Source of the DNA: Legionellaceae bacterium | Lineage (GTDB): Bacteria > Pseudomonadota > Gammaproteobacteria > Legionellales > Legionellaceae | Direction of reading: 5' to 3' | NCBI GenBank assembly: GCA_029213075.1 | Contig: JARGPO010000052.1 | Location: forward strand, 1 to 64,000 | DNA: 64,000 nucleotides | Shown: positions 9,009-18,037 of the stretch, in pieces | Position numbering within the stretch: position 1 is the first letter of the stretch | Layout: every line of letters starts with the position of its first letter | Position numbers and translations under genes: made by a program | Notes under the pieces: model-generated | Database searches by the model: none | Told to the model about the DNA's origin: nothing | What the model saw: only the letters and a program-made list of their open reading frames with translations

Positions 9009-10109
9009 ATGGCTAAGGGTAGACTCTCGATAGTCTTACTCAGTTTTATGTTGCTGTTTTTATTATTAGCAACCACAATAGTCGTATTTTATAATATATT
9101 TTACGAACCTATTCCTATTGATGAGGGTAGAAGTACTATTTTGGTTATTGATAAAAATTCATCAGCTAAATCAATTGTTTCAGAGTTAAAGGCCAAGAGC
9201 TTAATTAAGAATGATATTTTATTTTTAACCTATCTTCGAGCTTTTGGTTTCGCAAAAAAACTTAAGGCAGGGGTTTATGAGGTTAGCTCATCACAAACCC
9301 CGCACATGCTAATAAATAACATTGTTTCAGGGCAAGTTTTGAAAAGGTCTTTTCAAATTATAGAGGGAACGACTTATAAACAAGTTATTGAAAATATAAA
9401 AAAAGCCCCGTACTTGAATTTCCAAAATATGAATTGGGAGTTAGTATTTTCTAGATCAGAAGACTTACTTGTTCTTTGTGATAGATCGCCACTGGATATG
9501 CAAAATAGAAATCGTTCTGATTCTTGTGCTAGTAAATTAAATTTTGATAATATTGATTCTAATCTTGAAGGTTTATTTCTGGCGGATACCTATCAATATA
9601 ATGCAGGTGGGGATAGTTTATCTGTCTTGTTACAATCCCATAATAATTTAAAAAAACATTTACTTTTTGCATGGGAAAATAGAAGTGTGGGATTACCTTA
9701 TAAAAATCCATATGAATTGTTGGTCGCAGCATCTATTATTGAGAAAGAATCAGCTATTGCGGATGAAAGACGAGTAATATCTGGAGTTATCGTTAATAGA
9801 CTAACTAAGAATATGCCACTACAGATGGATCCAACTGTAATTTATGGTCTAGGTGATGATTATACAGGTAAATTATCCCATGCTGATATGCATAAAGACT
9901 CAGAATATAATACTTATATACACAAAGGTCTCCCGCCAACCCCAATAACTATAGTTGGGAAAAAAGCAATTGATGCCGCGAGCCATCCTGATAAGACAAA
10001 ATATTTATATTTTGTTGCAAAAGGTGATGGCTCGCATATATTTTCAAATACATATGCAGAGCAAAAGCATGCTATTAAACGTTATTTAGGAAACACAGAT
10101 GGACATTAA
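9009..10109 (+). CDS. mltG: Endolytic transglycosylase MltG (YceG)
   Basis: Inner-membrane enzyme that cleaves nascent peptidoglycan and is thought to end glycan-chain growth. A single N-terminal membrane segment (about 7-30) is followed by the LysM-like region and the YceG catalytic domain, with the conserved IIEKES at 243-248 and MDPTVIYGLG after it. At 366 residues it is somewhat longer than E. coli MltG; the extra lies in a polar, cysteine-containing insert around 150-180. The ATG directly follows the fabF stop, and the end overlaps tmk by 11 bases. Confidence 0.93.
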   Translation: MAKGRLSIVLLSFMLLFLLLATTIVVFYNIFYEPIPIDEGRSTILVIDKNSSAKSIVSELKAKSLIKNDILFLTYLRAFGFAKKLKAGVYEVSSSQTPHMLINNIVSGQVLKRSFQIIEGTTYKQVIENIKKAPYLNFQNMNWELVFSRSEDLLVLCDRSPLDMQNRNRSDSCASKLNFDNIDSNLEGLFLADTYQYNAGGDSLSVLLQSHNNLKKHLLFAWENRSVGLPYKNPYELLVAASIIEKESAIADERRVISGVIVNRLTKNMPLQMDPTVIYGLGDDYTGKLSHADMHKDSEYNTYIHKGLPPTPITIVGKKAIDAASHPDKTKYLYFVAKGDGSHIFSNTYAEQKHAIKRYLGNTDGH

Positions 10110-10737
10110 ACCCGGACGGTATATTGTAGTTGAAGGACTAGAGGGGGCAGGGAAGACAACTGCTATGAAGACGATTAAAAGGTTCCTAGCTGAGAATGAT
10201 ATAGAGTTTGTGACGACAAGAGAGCCAGGTGCTACGATAGTTGGAGAAAGTGTAAGAAATTTGATTAAAGATCCTGCTGTTAAAGATTATATGGATCCAA
10301 GAACAGAGTTACTATTATTTTATGCCGCTAGAATCGAGTTGCTTGAACAAGTAATTAAACCAGCCCTTAAAAAAGGGCAGTGGGTCTTATCAGATCGATG
10401 TGAGTTATCAAGTTTTGCATATCAAGGTGGCGGACGTAAGATAGATGAAAAAATGTTATATTCACTATCTGATTTTTGTGTTAAAGATTGCTTGCCTGAT
10501 TTAATGGTGTTTTTAGATATTAAACCAGAACAAGGTTTGGAGCGTGCCAAAAGACGAGGTAAACTAGATAGGATTGAGCAGGAGTCTTTAGATTTTTTTA
10601 GAGATGTATACGACAGTTACCATAAGCACCTTAAAAACATCAAGAATGTTGCAATTATCGATGCCAAGAAACCGCTACCAATAGTTCAAAATATTATTAG
10701 AGAGAAGTTATCTCATGCAATCATCACAGTCGCGTAG
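10099..10737 (+). CDS. tmk: Thymidylate kinase
   Basis: Phosphorylates dTMP to dTDP. The P-loop GLEGAGKTT lies at 14-22, REPG follows in the second motif, and DRCELSSFAYQGGGR is the dTMP-binding region. The protein has 212 residues. The start overlaps the mltG end and the end overlaps holB by 23 bases, so mltG-tmk-holB-tatD reads as one coupled operon. Confidence 0.95.
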   Translation: MDIKPGRYIVVEGLEGAGKTTAMKTIKRFLAENDIEFVTTREPGATIVGESVRNLIKDPAVKDYMDPRTELLLFYAARIELLEQVIKPALKKGQWVLSDRCELSSFAYQGGGRKIDEKMLYSLSDFCVKDCLPDLMVFLDIKPEQGLERAKRRGKLDRIEQESLDFFRDVYDSYHKHLKNIKNVAIIDAKKPLPIVQNIIREKLSHAIITVA

Positions 10738-11650
10738 CATAATACCTGCGCATGAAAAACTGATGCAAAAAATGCTATCACAGATGGGTTACGCTAATAT
10801 TTCACAAGCTTATTTAATGATAGGTCCTAGACACTCAATGGCTGCAGATTTTGTTAGAAGATTTGTTGCAAGTATTATTTGTAGTGAAAATAATTTGCCA
10901 TGCACAAACTGTAAAAATTGTCGAATGTTTGCAAATAACGAACATCCTGATGTGCGCTATATTGGTTTAGACGTATCAACTAGTATGATAAAAATAGAAC
11001 AAATTAGAAACTTACAACTTGATATATATCAAACTCCACAATGTGCAGCGAATAGATTCATTATTATAAATCCAGCTGATAAACTAAATATACAATCAGC
11101 TAATTCTCTTTTAAAAATTCTAGAAGAGCCACCGGCGCATACTATTTTTATATTGATTGCTGAACAAATAAATAGCTTGCCGTTAACTATAATTAGTCGT
11201 TGCCAACGATATTACTTTAAAGAATCTGAGCAGAGCGATGGTTTGGAATCTCATAACTACCTTAGTCAGGCTGAACTTTATGAGGAGGGTGATCAAAGAT
11301 CGGATTTATTTAAACAGCGATTTGAGATTATATCACTCTTGAATGAGTTAGTTGTCGGTAAGACTAATGCATGTGCTATCGCTATAAAACTAAAAGAGTA
11401 TCAACTTGATAATATAGTGTGGTTCTTATATCTTCTGACATCAGAAGGCCTTAAGTATTTAGTTCTGGGTAATGATGTTGTGCCAGAAGAATATCAGCCT
11501 CTTTATCAGTTTGCAAAAAGCCAAGATATATCAACTTTATACAAGCAAATAGATACGTTAAATAGGCTTGTTAAAAAGGCTCAGCAGAATATATCTTTAA
11601 ATTCTACGTTAGTATTAGAAAACATCTTATTGGGGTATTTATCATGTTAG
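10715..11650 (+). CDS. holB: DNA polymerase III delta' subunit
   Basis: Clamp-loader subunit. The zinc-module cysteines are visible in IICSENN followed by CTNCKNC, as in E. coli delta'. The AAA+ region has NSLLKILEEPP and the sensor ISRCQR. As usual for delta', no functional Walker A is seen. It has 311 residues. It overlaps tmk by 23 bases and tatD by 7. The pilZ gene that often lies between holB and tatD is absent. Confidence 0.9.
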   Translation: MQSSQSRSIIPAHEKLMQKMLSQMGYANISQAYLMIGPRHSMAADFVRRFVASIICSENNLPCTNCKNCRMFANNEHPDVRYIGLDVSTSMIKIEQIRNLQLDIYQTPQCAANRFIIINPADKLNIQSANSLLKILEEPPAHTIFILIAEQINSLPLTIISRCQRYYFKESEQSDGLESHNYLSQAELYEEGDQRSDLFKQRFEIISLLNELVVGKTNACAIAIKLKEYQLDNIVWFLYLLTSEGLKYLVLGNDVVPEEYQPLYQFAKSQDISTLYKQIDTLNRLVKKAQQNISLNSTLVLENILLGYLSC

Positions 11651-12429
11651 TTGATTCACATTGTCATTTAAATATGTTGGACTTGACAGATTTTGATAAC
11701 AATTTAGACATTGTTATTGAGAGGGCTCGTGAGAGCAGTGTGGAGTATATGTTATGTGTTTGTGTTGATTTGGATGATATTCCAGAGCTTAAGCAAATCG
11801 CTGCAAAATATGATGACATTAGTATTTCTGTAGGAATTCACCCAAATACAGTAATGAATATGGAGCCTACGGCTGATAAATTAGTTGAGCTTGCGAGTTG
11901 TGAAAATTGTATTGCTATTGGTGAGACTGGTTTAGATTATTATCGCTCTGAAGGCGATGACTTTCAAAAAACGCAACAGTTACGGTTTCGTAATCATATA
12001 AAGGCGGCGTTAGCAACTTCTAAGCCATTGATTATTCATACAAGACAAGCTCAAGAAGATACTTTAAAAATTATGATCGAAGAAAATGCATCAGATATAG
12101 GTGGGGTTATGCATTGTTTTTCTGAAAGTTGGGAAATTGCTAAACGTGCCTTAGATTTAAATTTCTATATATCTTTTTCAGGAATAGTCTCTTTTAAAAA
12201 TGCATCCGTTCTGCATGAAGTAGCTAGAAAAGTGCCATTAGATCGAATGTTAATTGAGACAGACTCCCCTTATTTAGCTCCGGTTCCATTTCGAGGAAAG
12301 CAAAATCACCCAGCGTTGGTTACTCATGTAGCCAAGGCTATTGCTAATTTAAGAGGAATCGACTTTGCCGAAGTTGCAAAGTCGAGCACTGATAATTTTT
12401 ATCGATGTTTTGGAATAGGTAAAGACTAA
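11644..12429 (+). CDS. TatD-family metal-dependent DNase
   Basis: TIM-barrel hydrolase of the TatD/YcfH group. Metal-binding motifs are visible: DSHCHL at the N-terminus, GETGLDYY, IIHTRQA, MHCFS and IETDSPYLAP. The position after holB matches YcfH of other gammaproteobacteria. It has 261 residues. It ends 10 bases before the converging gene at 12440, with no terminator between them. Confidence 0.9.
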   Translation: MLVDSHCHLNMLDLTDFDNNLDIVIERARESSVEYMLCVCVDLDDIPELKQIAAKYDDISISVGIHPNTVMNMEPTADKLVELASCENCIAIGETGLDYYRSEGDDFQKTQQLRFRNHIKAALATSKPLIIHTRQAQEDTLKIMIEENASDIGGVMHCFSESWEIAKRALDLNFYISFSGIVSFKNASVLHEVARKVPLDRMLIETDSPYLAPVPFRGKQNHPALVTHVAKAIANLRGIDFAEVAKSSTDNFYRCFGIGKD

Positions 12430-12439
12430 TCTAATTGTA

Positions 12440-13603
12440 CTAGCTAAATTTAGCAGGCAATGGAGCAGAAGGAGCAGGAGGAGCAGGAGGAGCAGAAGGA
12501 GCAGGAGGAGCACCATCTACCAATACTGCCTCAGGTATAATTGTTTTGGAGCAATCAAAGTTCATTTTGCCAACTTGTACTTTTGAATTTGGCATATTAC
12601 CTGAACGACAATCTCTTATATCTTGTAAGGTTTTTTTAACCGAATCATTATATCTATCATCAGCAAAAAATGATCGTCGGCATGGTCTATTTCCTATTTC
12701 AAGAGACATGGCAACTAGTGCACATTTAACTTTAATTGGGTCAATATTTTTTTCAATTAACCTCTCTTCTTCATAGATACTAAGTGTATACCTTCCTCGG
12801 TCTTGGGGAGCTAGAGAGTCTTGATAGTATGCCTCACTGATTTTTCTTTGGGAAAAATTACTTAAACTTGAGATTAATGCTCCTCCTCCTAAGCCAAGGC
12901 AGATTGCAACAAAAACAACTAGTCCTATAGGGTTACTTATCCCAGCCGCGAGTGTTAAAGCTGCTAATGGAGCCATAACCAGATAATAAGCAATTAATGT
13001 TGAACCAGCAACGCCAGCTGCATTTATTAATAAATTCATAAATGCAGTAATAGCATCTTCATTGTAATACATGCTCTCAAAGCAATTGGTGAATTCATAA
13101 GATAAATAGGCCAGTGATATAACAGCTATAAATACAACAGCTAGGACCATAAGTATAATGGCAGCAAGAGCAGCTGCCTGCCCGTCCATTTGGCCACCAC
13201 AACCACCGCAACCCCAGCTTTGATGGCAACATCCACCCCAAAACATTGGTCCAGGACCTGGATAAAGAACTATATAATTATTATAAGATGGATTTCTACT
13301 ATAGTAACTTTGAGATTGGTACGTTTTGTAAGTGTCTATACTATATGCGGTTCTTGTATATTTCAACTCAATATTATCTTCTAGTGCATTATAAATAGTG
13401 TTTAAAATGGTTAACACATTTAGCTTATCGTCTTTACTAAGAGAATATAGAACATCTGAACTATCATAATTCATCCTTGTTTGTAAGGACTGGTATGATT
13501 CATTATAAAGTTGAATGGAGCTCTCACCCCTGCTTTTACCATCGTTATAGTGCGATATAATCCCAGTATAAGTATCGGATATTAGTTCATTTGTTAGTCT
13601 CAT
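12440..13603 (-). CDS. Multi-pass membrane protein with Cys/Gly-rich patch and Pro-Ala tail
   Basis: Function unknown. The first 110 residues are hydrophilic and rich in Tyr/Ser/Asn. A PGPGPMFWGG stretch then leads into a Cys-Gly-His patch (C125, C126, C132, C135) that could bind metal. Hydrophobic segments follow at about 143-169, 190-222 and 226-247, then a soluble region with SIYEEERLIEKNIDPIKVKCALVAM. The protein ends in a Pro-Ala-Ser tail (366-383) encoded by 9-bp tandem repeats. From memory it resembles a family found in Legionella with the same PMFWGG/Cys/transmembrane order; a search is needed to confirm this. It could be an effector or an inner-membrane protein. Confidence 0.75.
   Translation of the reverse strand: MRLTNELISDTYTGIISHYNDGKSRGESSIQLYNESYQSLQTRMNYDSSDVLYSLSKDDKLNVLTILNTIYNALEDNIELKYTRTAYSIDTYKTYQSQSYYSRNPSYNNYIVLYPGPGPMFWGGCCHQSWGCGGCGGQMDGQAAALAAIILMVLAVVFIAVISLAYLSYEFTNCFESMYYNEDAITAFMNLLINAAGVAGSTLIAYYLVMAPLAALTLAAGISNPIGLVVFVAICLGLGGGALISSLSNFSQRKISEAYYQDSLAPQDRGRYTLSIYEEERLIEKNIDPIKVKCALVAMSLEIGNRPCRRSFFADDRYNDSVKKTLQDIRDCRSGNMPNSKVQVGKMNFDCSKTIIPEAVLVDGAPPAPSAPPAPPAPSAPLPAKFS
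12462..12512 (-). repeat. 9-bp tandem repeat in the 3' end of the membrane-protein gene
   Basis: On the plus strand GGAGCAGAA/GGAGCAGGA alternates for about five and a half units. It encodes the Pro-Ala-Pro/Ser-Ala-Pro tail. The 9-base period keeps the frame, so copy-number slippage would lengthen or shorten the tail rather than switch the gene off. Confidence 0.85.
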
Positions 13604-13686
13604 ATCTAATACTCCAAAAATAATATTTGATTAAATATAGTACAGTAGGCTGGCGTAAATGTCAATAAATATTTATTGAAATATTA

Positions 13687-13730
13687 GAGTCTGTTGACAA
13701 TTGGGTGTGGCACCAATTGTCAACAGACTC
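13687..13730. mobile_element. Minimal MITE copy (44 bp) at the stop codon of the copper ATPase gene
   Basis: Perfect 18-bp inverted repeats, GAGTCTGTTGACAATTGG and its complement, around an 8-base loop, flanked on both sides by TA. The right-hand TA plus the outer base gives the TAG stop of the ATPase gene on the minus strand. Four further copies of the family lie at 24840, 53259, 54236 and 55224. As RNA it would form a strong hairpin at the 3' end of the ATPase message. Confidence 0.85.
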
Positions 13731-15838
13731 TAATCTAGGCTAATCAAACGGAGTCTAAGTGCATTGATAATAACGCAACAAGAGCTAAGTGACATAGCTG
13801 CTGCAGCTATCATGGGATTTAGAAGAGTTTCAGTGAGGGGATATAGTATTCCTGCCGCCACTGGAACGCCAATAATATTATAAATAAAAGCGAAAAATAA
13901 ATTCTGCTTTATATTTTGTACCGTTAGTTTTGATAATTGGTGTGCTTTAATTATTTTATTTAAACTTCCATGTAGTAGTGAAATATTTGAGCTTTCAATT
14001 GCCACATCGCTACCATTACCCATTGCAATACCAATATTAGCTTGCACAAGAGCCGGAGCATCATTTATCCCATCTCCAACCATTGCCACTGTTCTACCAC
14101 TATTTTGTATAGAGGAAATTATATCTAGTTTATCTTTTGGAAGAACTTCTGAATATATTTTTGTGATGCCCAGCTGTGAGGCTACATTTTTAGCAGTTTC
14201 TTCTACGTCACCAGTTAGCATAATTACGTCAATTCCAAGATTTTGAATATCTTGAATAGAACTTTTAGCATCTGGTTTGATTTTGTCTTGAATAACTAGA
14301 GTGCCTGCCAGAGTAGAGTTAACAGCCATAAAGATTATTGATGAACCATTGCTTTGTTGGATCTTTGTATCTTTTGATAGAGCACTACAATCAATATTAA
14401 AGTCGTCCATTAGTTTTTTTGAACCAATGATTATTTTCTTGCCATTTATATTACCAGTTACACCTTTCCCCGTTATAGAGTGAAAGTTTTTGGATTTTTG
14501 TAAGGATATATTTCTATCTTTTGCTTCCCGTACAATTGCTGATGCTAATGGATGTTCGCTATTTATCTCAATAGAAGCAGCGAGGAAAATAATTTCATTT
14601 TCTTGGTAGTTATTAATATTCCTAATATTAGTAAGGCTTGGTTTGCCAATAGTTAGAGTACCTGTTTTATCAACCACAAGAGTATTTACTTTGCTCATGA
14701 TTTCTAATGATTCAGCATCCCTAATAAGAATCCCATTTTTGGCACCAATCCCCATCCCTACCATTATAGACATTGGAGTTGCAAGACCTAAAGAACATGG
14801 GCAGGCAATAATTAGAACAGACACAAATGCTATTATCCCAAGCTGAAATCCAGGATTAGGACCGAATATGCTCCAAATTAGTAATGCTGTTGATGCAACT
14901 AAGATAATAATTGGGACGAACCAACTAGCGACTACATCTGCTAGTTTTTGTATAGGGGCGCGAGTTCTTTGCGCATCACCGACCATTTTCACAATACGTG
15001 CAAGTACAGTATCTTTGCCTATATATACTGATCTAATAGTCAAGCTTCCTGATTGATTAATTGTGGCACCAATCACAGGTGAGCCTATTACTTTTTTCAC
15101 AGGATTTGACTCACCCGTTAACATAGACTCATCAATACTGCTTGTTCCTTCGATAACAACGCCATCGATGGGTATCTTATCTCCTGGTCGAACTCTTAAT
15201 ATATCTCCACTATGAATTTCATCTATGGAAATTATTTCCTCTACTCCTTGCTTAGTAATTCTAGTTGCGTAATTTGGCGATAACTCTAATAATGAGGTAA
15301 TAGCACTATTAGTTTTTTCTCTTGCTTTTAGTTCTAACATTTGCCCAAGCAACACCAATGTTGTTATTACTGCTGCGGCTTCAAAATATACATTCACCTC
15401 TCCACTGGAATTATGTAGGTTCTGTGGGAAGATTTCAGGAAATATGCAGGCTATAAAGCTATACAAAAATGATACTCCTATTCCTAGTGCAACCAGAGTG
15501 AACATATTTAAGTTATGTGCTTTAATTGATTTCCATCCTTTTTGAAAAAAAGGCCAACCAGCCCCAAAAACTACGGGCGTAGTTAGGACTAGTTGAATAT
15601 AAATAGAACATGGGGTCGTCAGATTAAATAAATGCGCGCTCATTTCCAAACTAAACACGGGGATAGTGAAAAATAGCGCGAACCAAAATCTAGTCAACAT
15701 ATGTCTATATTCTGTGTTAGAATCATTATTAGAATTAACAGTTGATTCTAGCGCCATTCCACAGACTGGACAATCTCCAGGAAAGTTTTGTTTTACTTCA
15801 CTATGCATTGGACAAATATACTGTGTATTACCATTCAT
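13730..15838 (-). CDS. Copper-type P1B ATPase with N-terminal heavy-metal-binding domain
   Basis: Pumps Cu(I) or a related ion across the inner membrane. From the ATG at 15838 (GTGAG eight bases upstream): a short metal-binding domain YICPMHSEV...CPVCGM with C9, C23 and C26, membrane helices, TGES (241-244), the intramembrane CPC (346-348), the phosphorylation site D390 in DKTGT, and [12 protein letters not shown]. The C-terminal helix pair with [10 protein letters not shown] is intact. It has no ferredoxin-like CxxC domain; the CPMH-type domain is the alternative seen in many CopA/SilP-like pumps. A GTG at 15850 would add four residues. No chaperone or regulator gene is adjacent. The stop codon is formed at the edge of a MITE. 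Confidence 0.93.
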   Translation of the reverse strand: MNGNTQYICPMHSEVKQNFPGDCPVCGMALESTVNSNNDSNTEYRHMLTRFWFALFFTIPVFSLEMSAHLFNLTTPCSIYIQLVLTTPVVFGAGWPFFQKGWKSIKAHNLNMFTLVALGIGVSFLYSFIACIFPEIFPQNLHNSSGEVNVYFEAAAVITTLVLLGQMLELKAREKTNSAITSLLELSPNYATRITKQGVEEIISIDEIHSGDILRVRPGDKIPIDGVVIEGTSSIDESMLTGESNPVKKVIGSPVIGATINQSGSLTIRSVYIGKDTVLARIVKMVGDAQRTRAPIQKLADVVASWFVPIIILVASTALLIWSIFGPNPGFQLGIIAFVSVLIIACPCSLGLATPMSIMVGMGIGAKNGILIRDAESLEIMSKVNTLVVDKTGTLTIGKPSLTNIRNINNYQENEIIFLAASIEINSEHPLASAIVREAKDRNISLQKSKNFHSITGKGVTGNINGKKIIIGSKKLMDDFNIDCSALSKDTKIQQSNGSSIIFMAVNSTLAGTLVIQDKIKPDAKSSIQDIQNLGIDVIMLTGDVEETAKNVASQLGITKIYSEVLPKDKLDIISSIQNSGRTVAMVGDGINDAPALVQANIGIAMGNGSDVAIESSNISLLHGSLNKIIKAHQLSKLTVQNIKQNLFFAFIYNIIGVPVAAGILYPLTETLLNPMIAAAAMSLSSCCVIINALRLRLISLD

Positions 15839-15914
15839 AATAATACTCACTTAACTAGTTCCGTAACCCTACATCGTTAGGGATGACGTCCTTTGTTTCA
15901 ATGGATATGATTGC

Positions 15915-17513
15915 TTAGGGTGAGCGCATACCATCACTAGGAGTTTCATCAATATCATTATCTGAATCATTTTCTGGTTTTGAGTTGATGCTACTAGAAC
16001 TCAAACCAAGACCTTTGTCATGTCTTTTTGAGTCACTTGGGGAAGACAAAGAAATGCTTTGTTGCTTTTCATTTGATTGTCGGTTTTCTTCAGCATGATC
16101 TTTATCGAGTTGCTTCATTTCTTGTTCTTGTTCTTTAATTAGTTCTTTCATTTCCAATTTATGTTCTTCTACTACGTCTTTTATTTCACCACCTTGGGTC
16201 TCAATTAGATTTTGTTCTTTTTCAGCATGTAGTGCTTGAAGTTTCTCTCTTTCTTCTGCTTGCTTAGTTTGCAGTTCAGCTCTATCTGTACGTTGTTCTT
16301 CCTTAATTTGCTTGGTTTTGGATAAGTGTTCAGATTTTCTTTGTTTGGCAATTTGCACTTCTTCTTTACTCGCCTCTCTTAAATCGGCTCTTTGTTGTCG
16401 CTTGAGAGTTGATTTTTCAGCACTATTTTTTTCATTTAAATCATCTTTTTGTACAGAATGCGAGAATTTCAGATCTTCTCTTTTTTCTTGTGCTTTATCA
16501 GAAAAAATAGTAGTCTGAGATTTTTGAGATTCTTTTAGTCTAGATACTTTATTACTGTGCACGGTTTTTAAAGAATTCTGATCTTGGCTCTGGCTTTGTT
16601 GTAGTTGCATCCTTTCTTCGTTTTGCTTTTTGAGAGTTTCATTACGTTGTTCTGTATTTTCTTTTGGAATAGCTTGCAGCTCTTTCTTATGCTTGGTACT
16701 TAGCTCTTGTTGTTTTTGTGCTTGATTACTATGCAGATCTTTCATCTCGCCTGTATTTTGGTTTTCAAGTTGTTTTTCTTGTTTTAAGTGCGAGTCTTTA
16801 AGTTTCTTTAAGTCTTGTTCGTGCTTATAATCAAAGTTAGATAATTCTTTTTTATGTGAATTGCTTAAGTCATCAATTGCTTGCTTATGTTTAGTGGCAA
16901 GTTGTTCAGTTTGACGTTGATGTTTTTCTTTTATAGGTTCTCGTGTTTTTTCTCCATGCTTTGACCAATTTTCACGCTCACTCTGTTTGAACTTAGAATT
17001 ATGAGACTTAACATCTTCTTTATGAGTTTCTTTTAAATCTTCTTTTTGGTTTGCCTGCATATCTCTAACCACCGCAACTTGAGCTTGGTGATTTTCTTGT
17101 AATTCTTGAAGTTGCTCTTTATGTTGGTATTTAAGATCACGTAATTCTTTGTCATGCCTTGATGTGAGCTTCTTCTGCTGTTCTAAATGCTTTTTCTCTA
17201 GTTCCGAACGGTCGTCTTTGGTGGCGTGCTTATTATGTTTCTCTTCTTCCTGTAGTCTAGCATTCTCTATTTCAGCTTCTCTTCTTTTCTCAGCACCTTT
17301 TTCATATGAGTATGGGCCATTTCTTCTTTCATGATGATCTCTAATTGATGCGCCACTTAATGCTGAGATATTTTTTTTACTCATCCCAAATGTTCGGCGC
17401 ATAGACTGAATTTCTTCTTCTATTAATCTAGATAGTTCTTCAGCTAGCAACTCTTGGGTGTGTTTGCGATCTATGCTTTTTTTAGTGTTAATTTCTTTAT
17501 TGTTTTTACCCAT
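15915..17513 (-). CDS. Long charged coiled-coil protein made of 34 hendecads
   Basis: Function unknown. Residues 1-100 are a charged head (with SRLIEEEIQSMRRTFGMSK). Residues 101-474 divide into 34 consecutive 11-residue units with consensus xxxxxLxxxHx, very rich in K, E, Q and D; only one single-residue phase shift occurs, around units 8-9. The last 58 residues are a Ser/Asp-rich, probably disordered tail. No signal peptide, membrane segment or cysteine is evident. An 11-residue period points to a right-handed or straight coiled coil, or an isolated helix. It could be a structural filament, a secreted effector, or a LEA-like desiccation protein (group 3 LEA also has 11-mers, but of different composition). 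Confidence 0.8.
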   Translation of the reverse strand: MGKNNKEINTKKSIDRKHTQELLAEELSRLIEEEIQSMRRTFGMSKKNISALSGASIRDHHERRNGPYSYEKGAEKRREAEIENARLQEEEKHNKHATKDDRSELEKKHLEQQKKLTSRHDKELRDLKYQHKEQLQELQENHQAQVAVVRDMQANQKEDLKETHKEDVKSHNSKFKQSERENWSKHGEKTREPIKEKHQRQTEQLATKHKQAIDDLSNSHKKELSNFDYKHEQDLKKLKDSHLKQEKQLENQNTGEMKDLHSNQAQKQQELSTKHKKELQAIPKENTEQRNETLKKQNEERMQLQQSQSQDQNSLKTVHSNKVSRLKESQKSQTTIFSDKAQEKREDLKFSHSVQKDDLNEKNSAEKSTLKRQQRADLREASKEEVQIAKQRKSEHLSKTKQIKEEQRTDRAELQTKQAEEREKLQALHAEKEQNLIETQGGEIKDVVEEHKLEMKELIKEQEQEMKQLDKDHAEENRQSNEKQQSISLSSPSDSKRHDKGLGLSSSSINSKPENDSDNDIDETPSDGMRSP

Positions 17514-17572
17514 AACTAACCCGGTTTATCACTTACACATAATTATAGTATATTTTTAAAACAGATACTCCA

Positions 17573-18037
17573 TTACTTATCTATTCCAAGGATAAAATTC
17601 CATTCATATTCTGAAACTGGCAAGATAGAAAGTCGGTTACCTTTTTGTAGCAACTTAAAGTTAGCTAGCTCAGGATATTGCTTTAAGGATGTTAAAGTTA
17701 TTATATTCGGTAACTTTTGAATAAAACGCACGTCCACCATATACCAAATAGGATTTTCAGGAGTGCTTTTGCAATCAGGATGATCGCTCGTTGGATCTTG
17801 AGCCGTATAATCAGGATATGGCTTGCTTGCGACTTCTGCGATACCAACAATACCAGGGGTTTTACAGCTAGAATGATAAAAAAATATTTTATCATGTATG
17901 CACATACTATCACGCATGAAGTTCCTTGCTTGATAGTTACGTACACCATCCCAGCAATCAGTTTGGTTCTCAGCATTACTCAGATCATCAATGCTGTAAC
18001 AGTTAGGTTCTGATTTCATTAACCAAAAATTTGTCAT
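17573..18037 (-). CDS. EVE-domain protein
   Basis: Single EVE domain (PUA-like fold), a family thought to bind modified bases. The N-terminal NFWLMKSEPNCYSIDDL and WDGVRNYQARNF are characteristic. DKIFFYHSSCKTPGIVGIAEV is the core strand region, and the usual W-Y-M-V-D-V-R follows. I chose the ATG at 18037, which overlaps the holA stop (ATGA); the upstream extension to 18058 is not family-like. It has 154 residues and is the last gene of the lnt-leuS-lptE-holA operon. Confidence 0.88.
   Translation of the reverse strand: MTNFWLMKSEPNCYSIDDLSNAENQTDCWDGVRNYQARNFMRDSMCIHDKIFFYHSSCKTPGIVGIAEVASKPYPDYTAQDPTSDHPDCKSTPENPIWYMVDVRFIQKLPNIITLTSLKQYPELANFKLLQKGNRLSILPVSEYEWNFILGIDK

Noticed and set aside
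12462-12512. Possible CRISPR-like array
   Set aside because: Units are 9 bp, contiguous, without spacers, and encode the Pro-Ala tail of a protein.
15861-15890. Small hairpin CCCTA/TAGGG upstream of the copper ATPase as a metal-regulator operator
   Set aside because: Only a 5-bp stem, no match to a known CueR-type site that I can see, and no regulator nearby; it may be another degenerate palindromic repeat.
15915-17513. Tandem DNA repeats or a collapsed assembly in the coiled-coil gene
   Set aside because: The 11-residue period exists at the protein level only; the DNA units differ widely in sequence, so this is an old, selected repeat.
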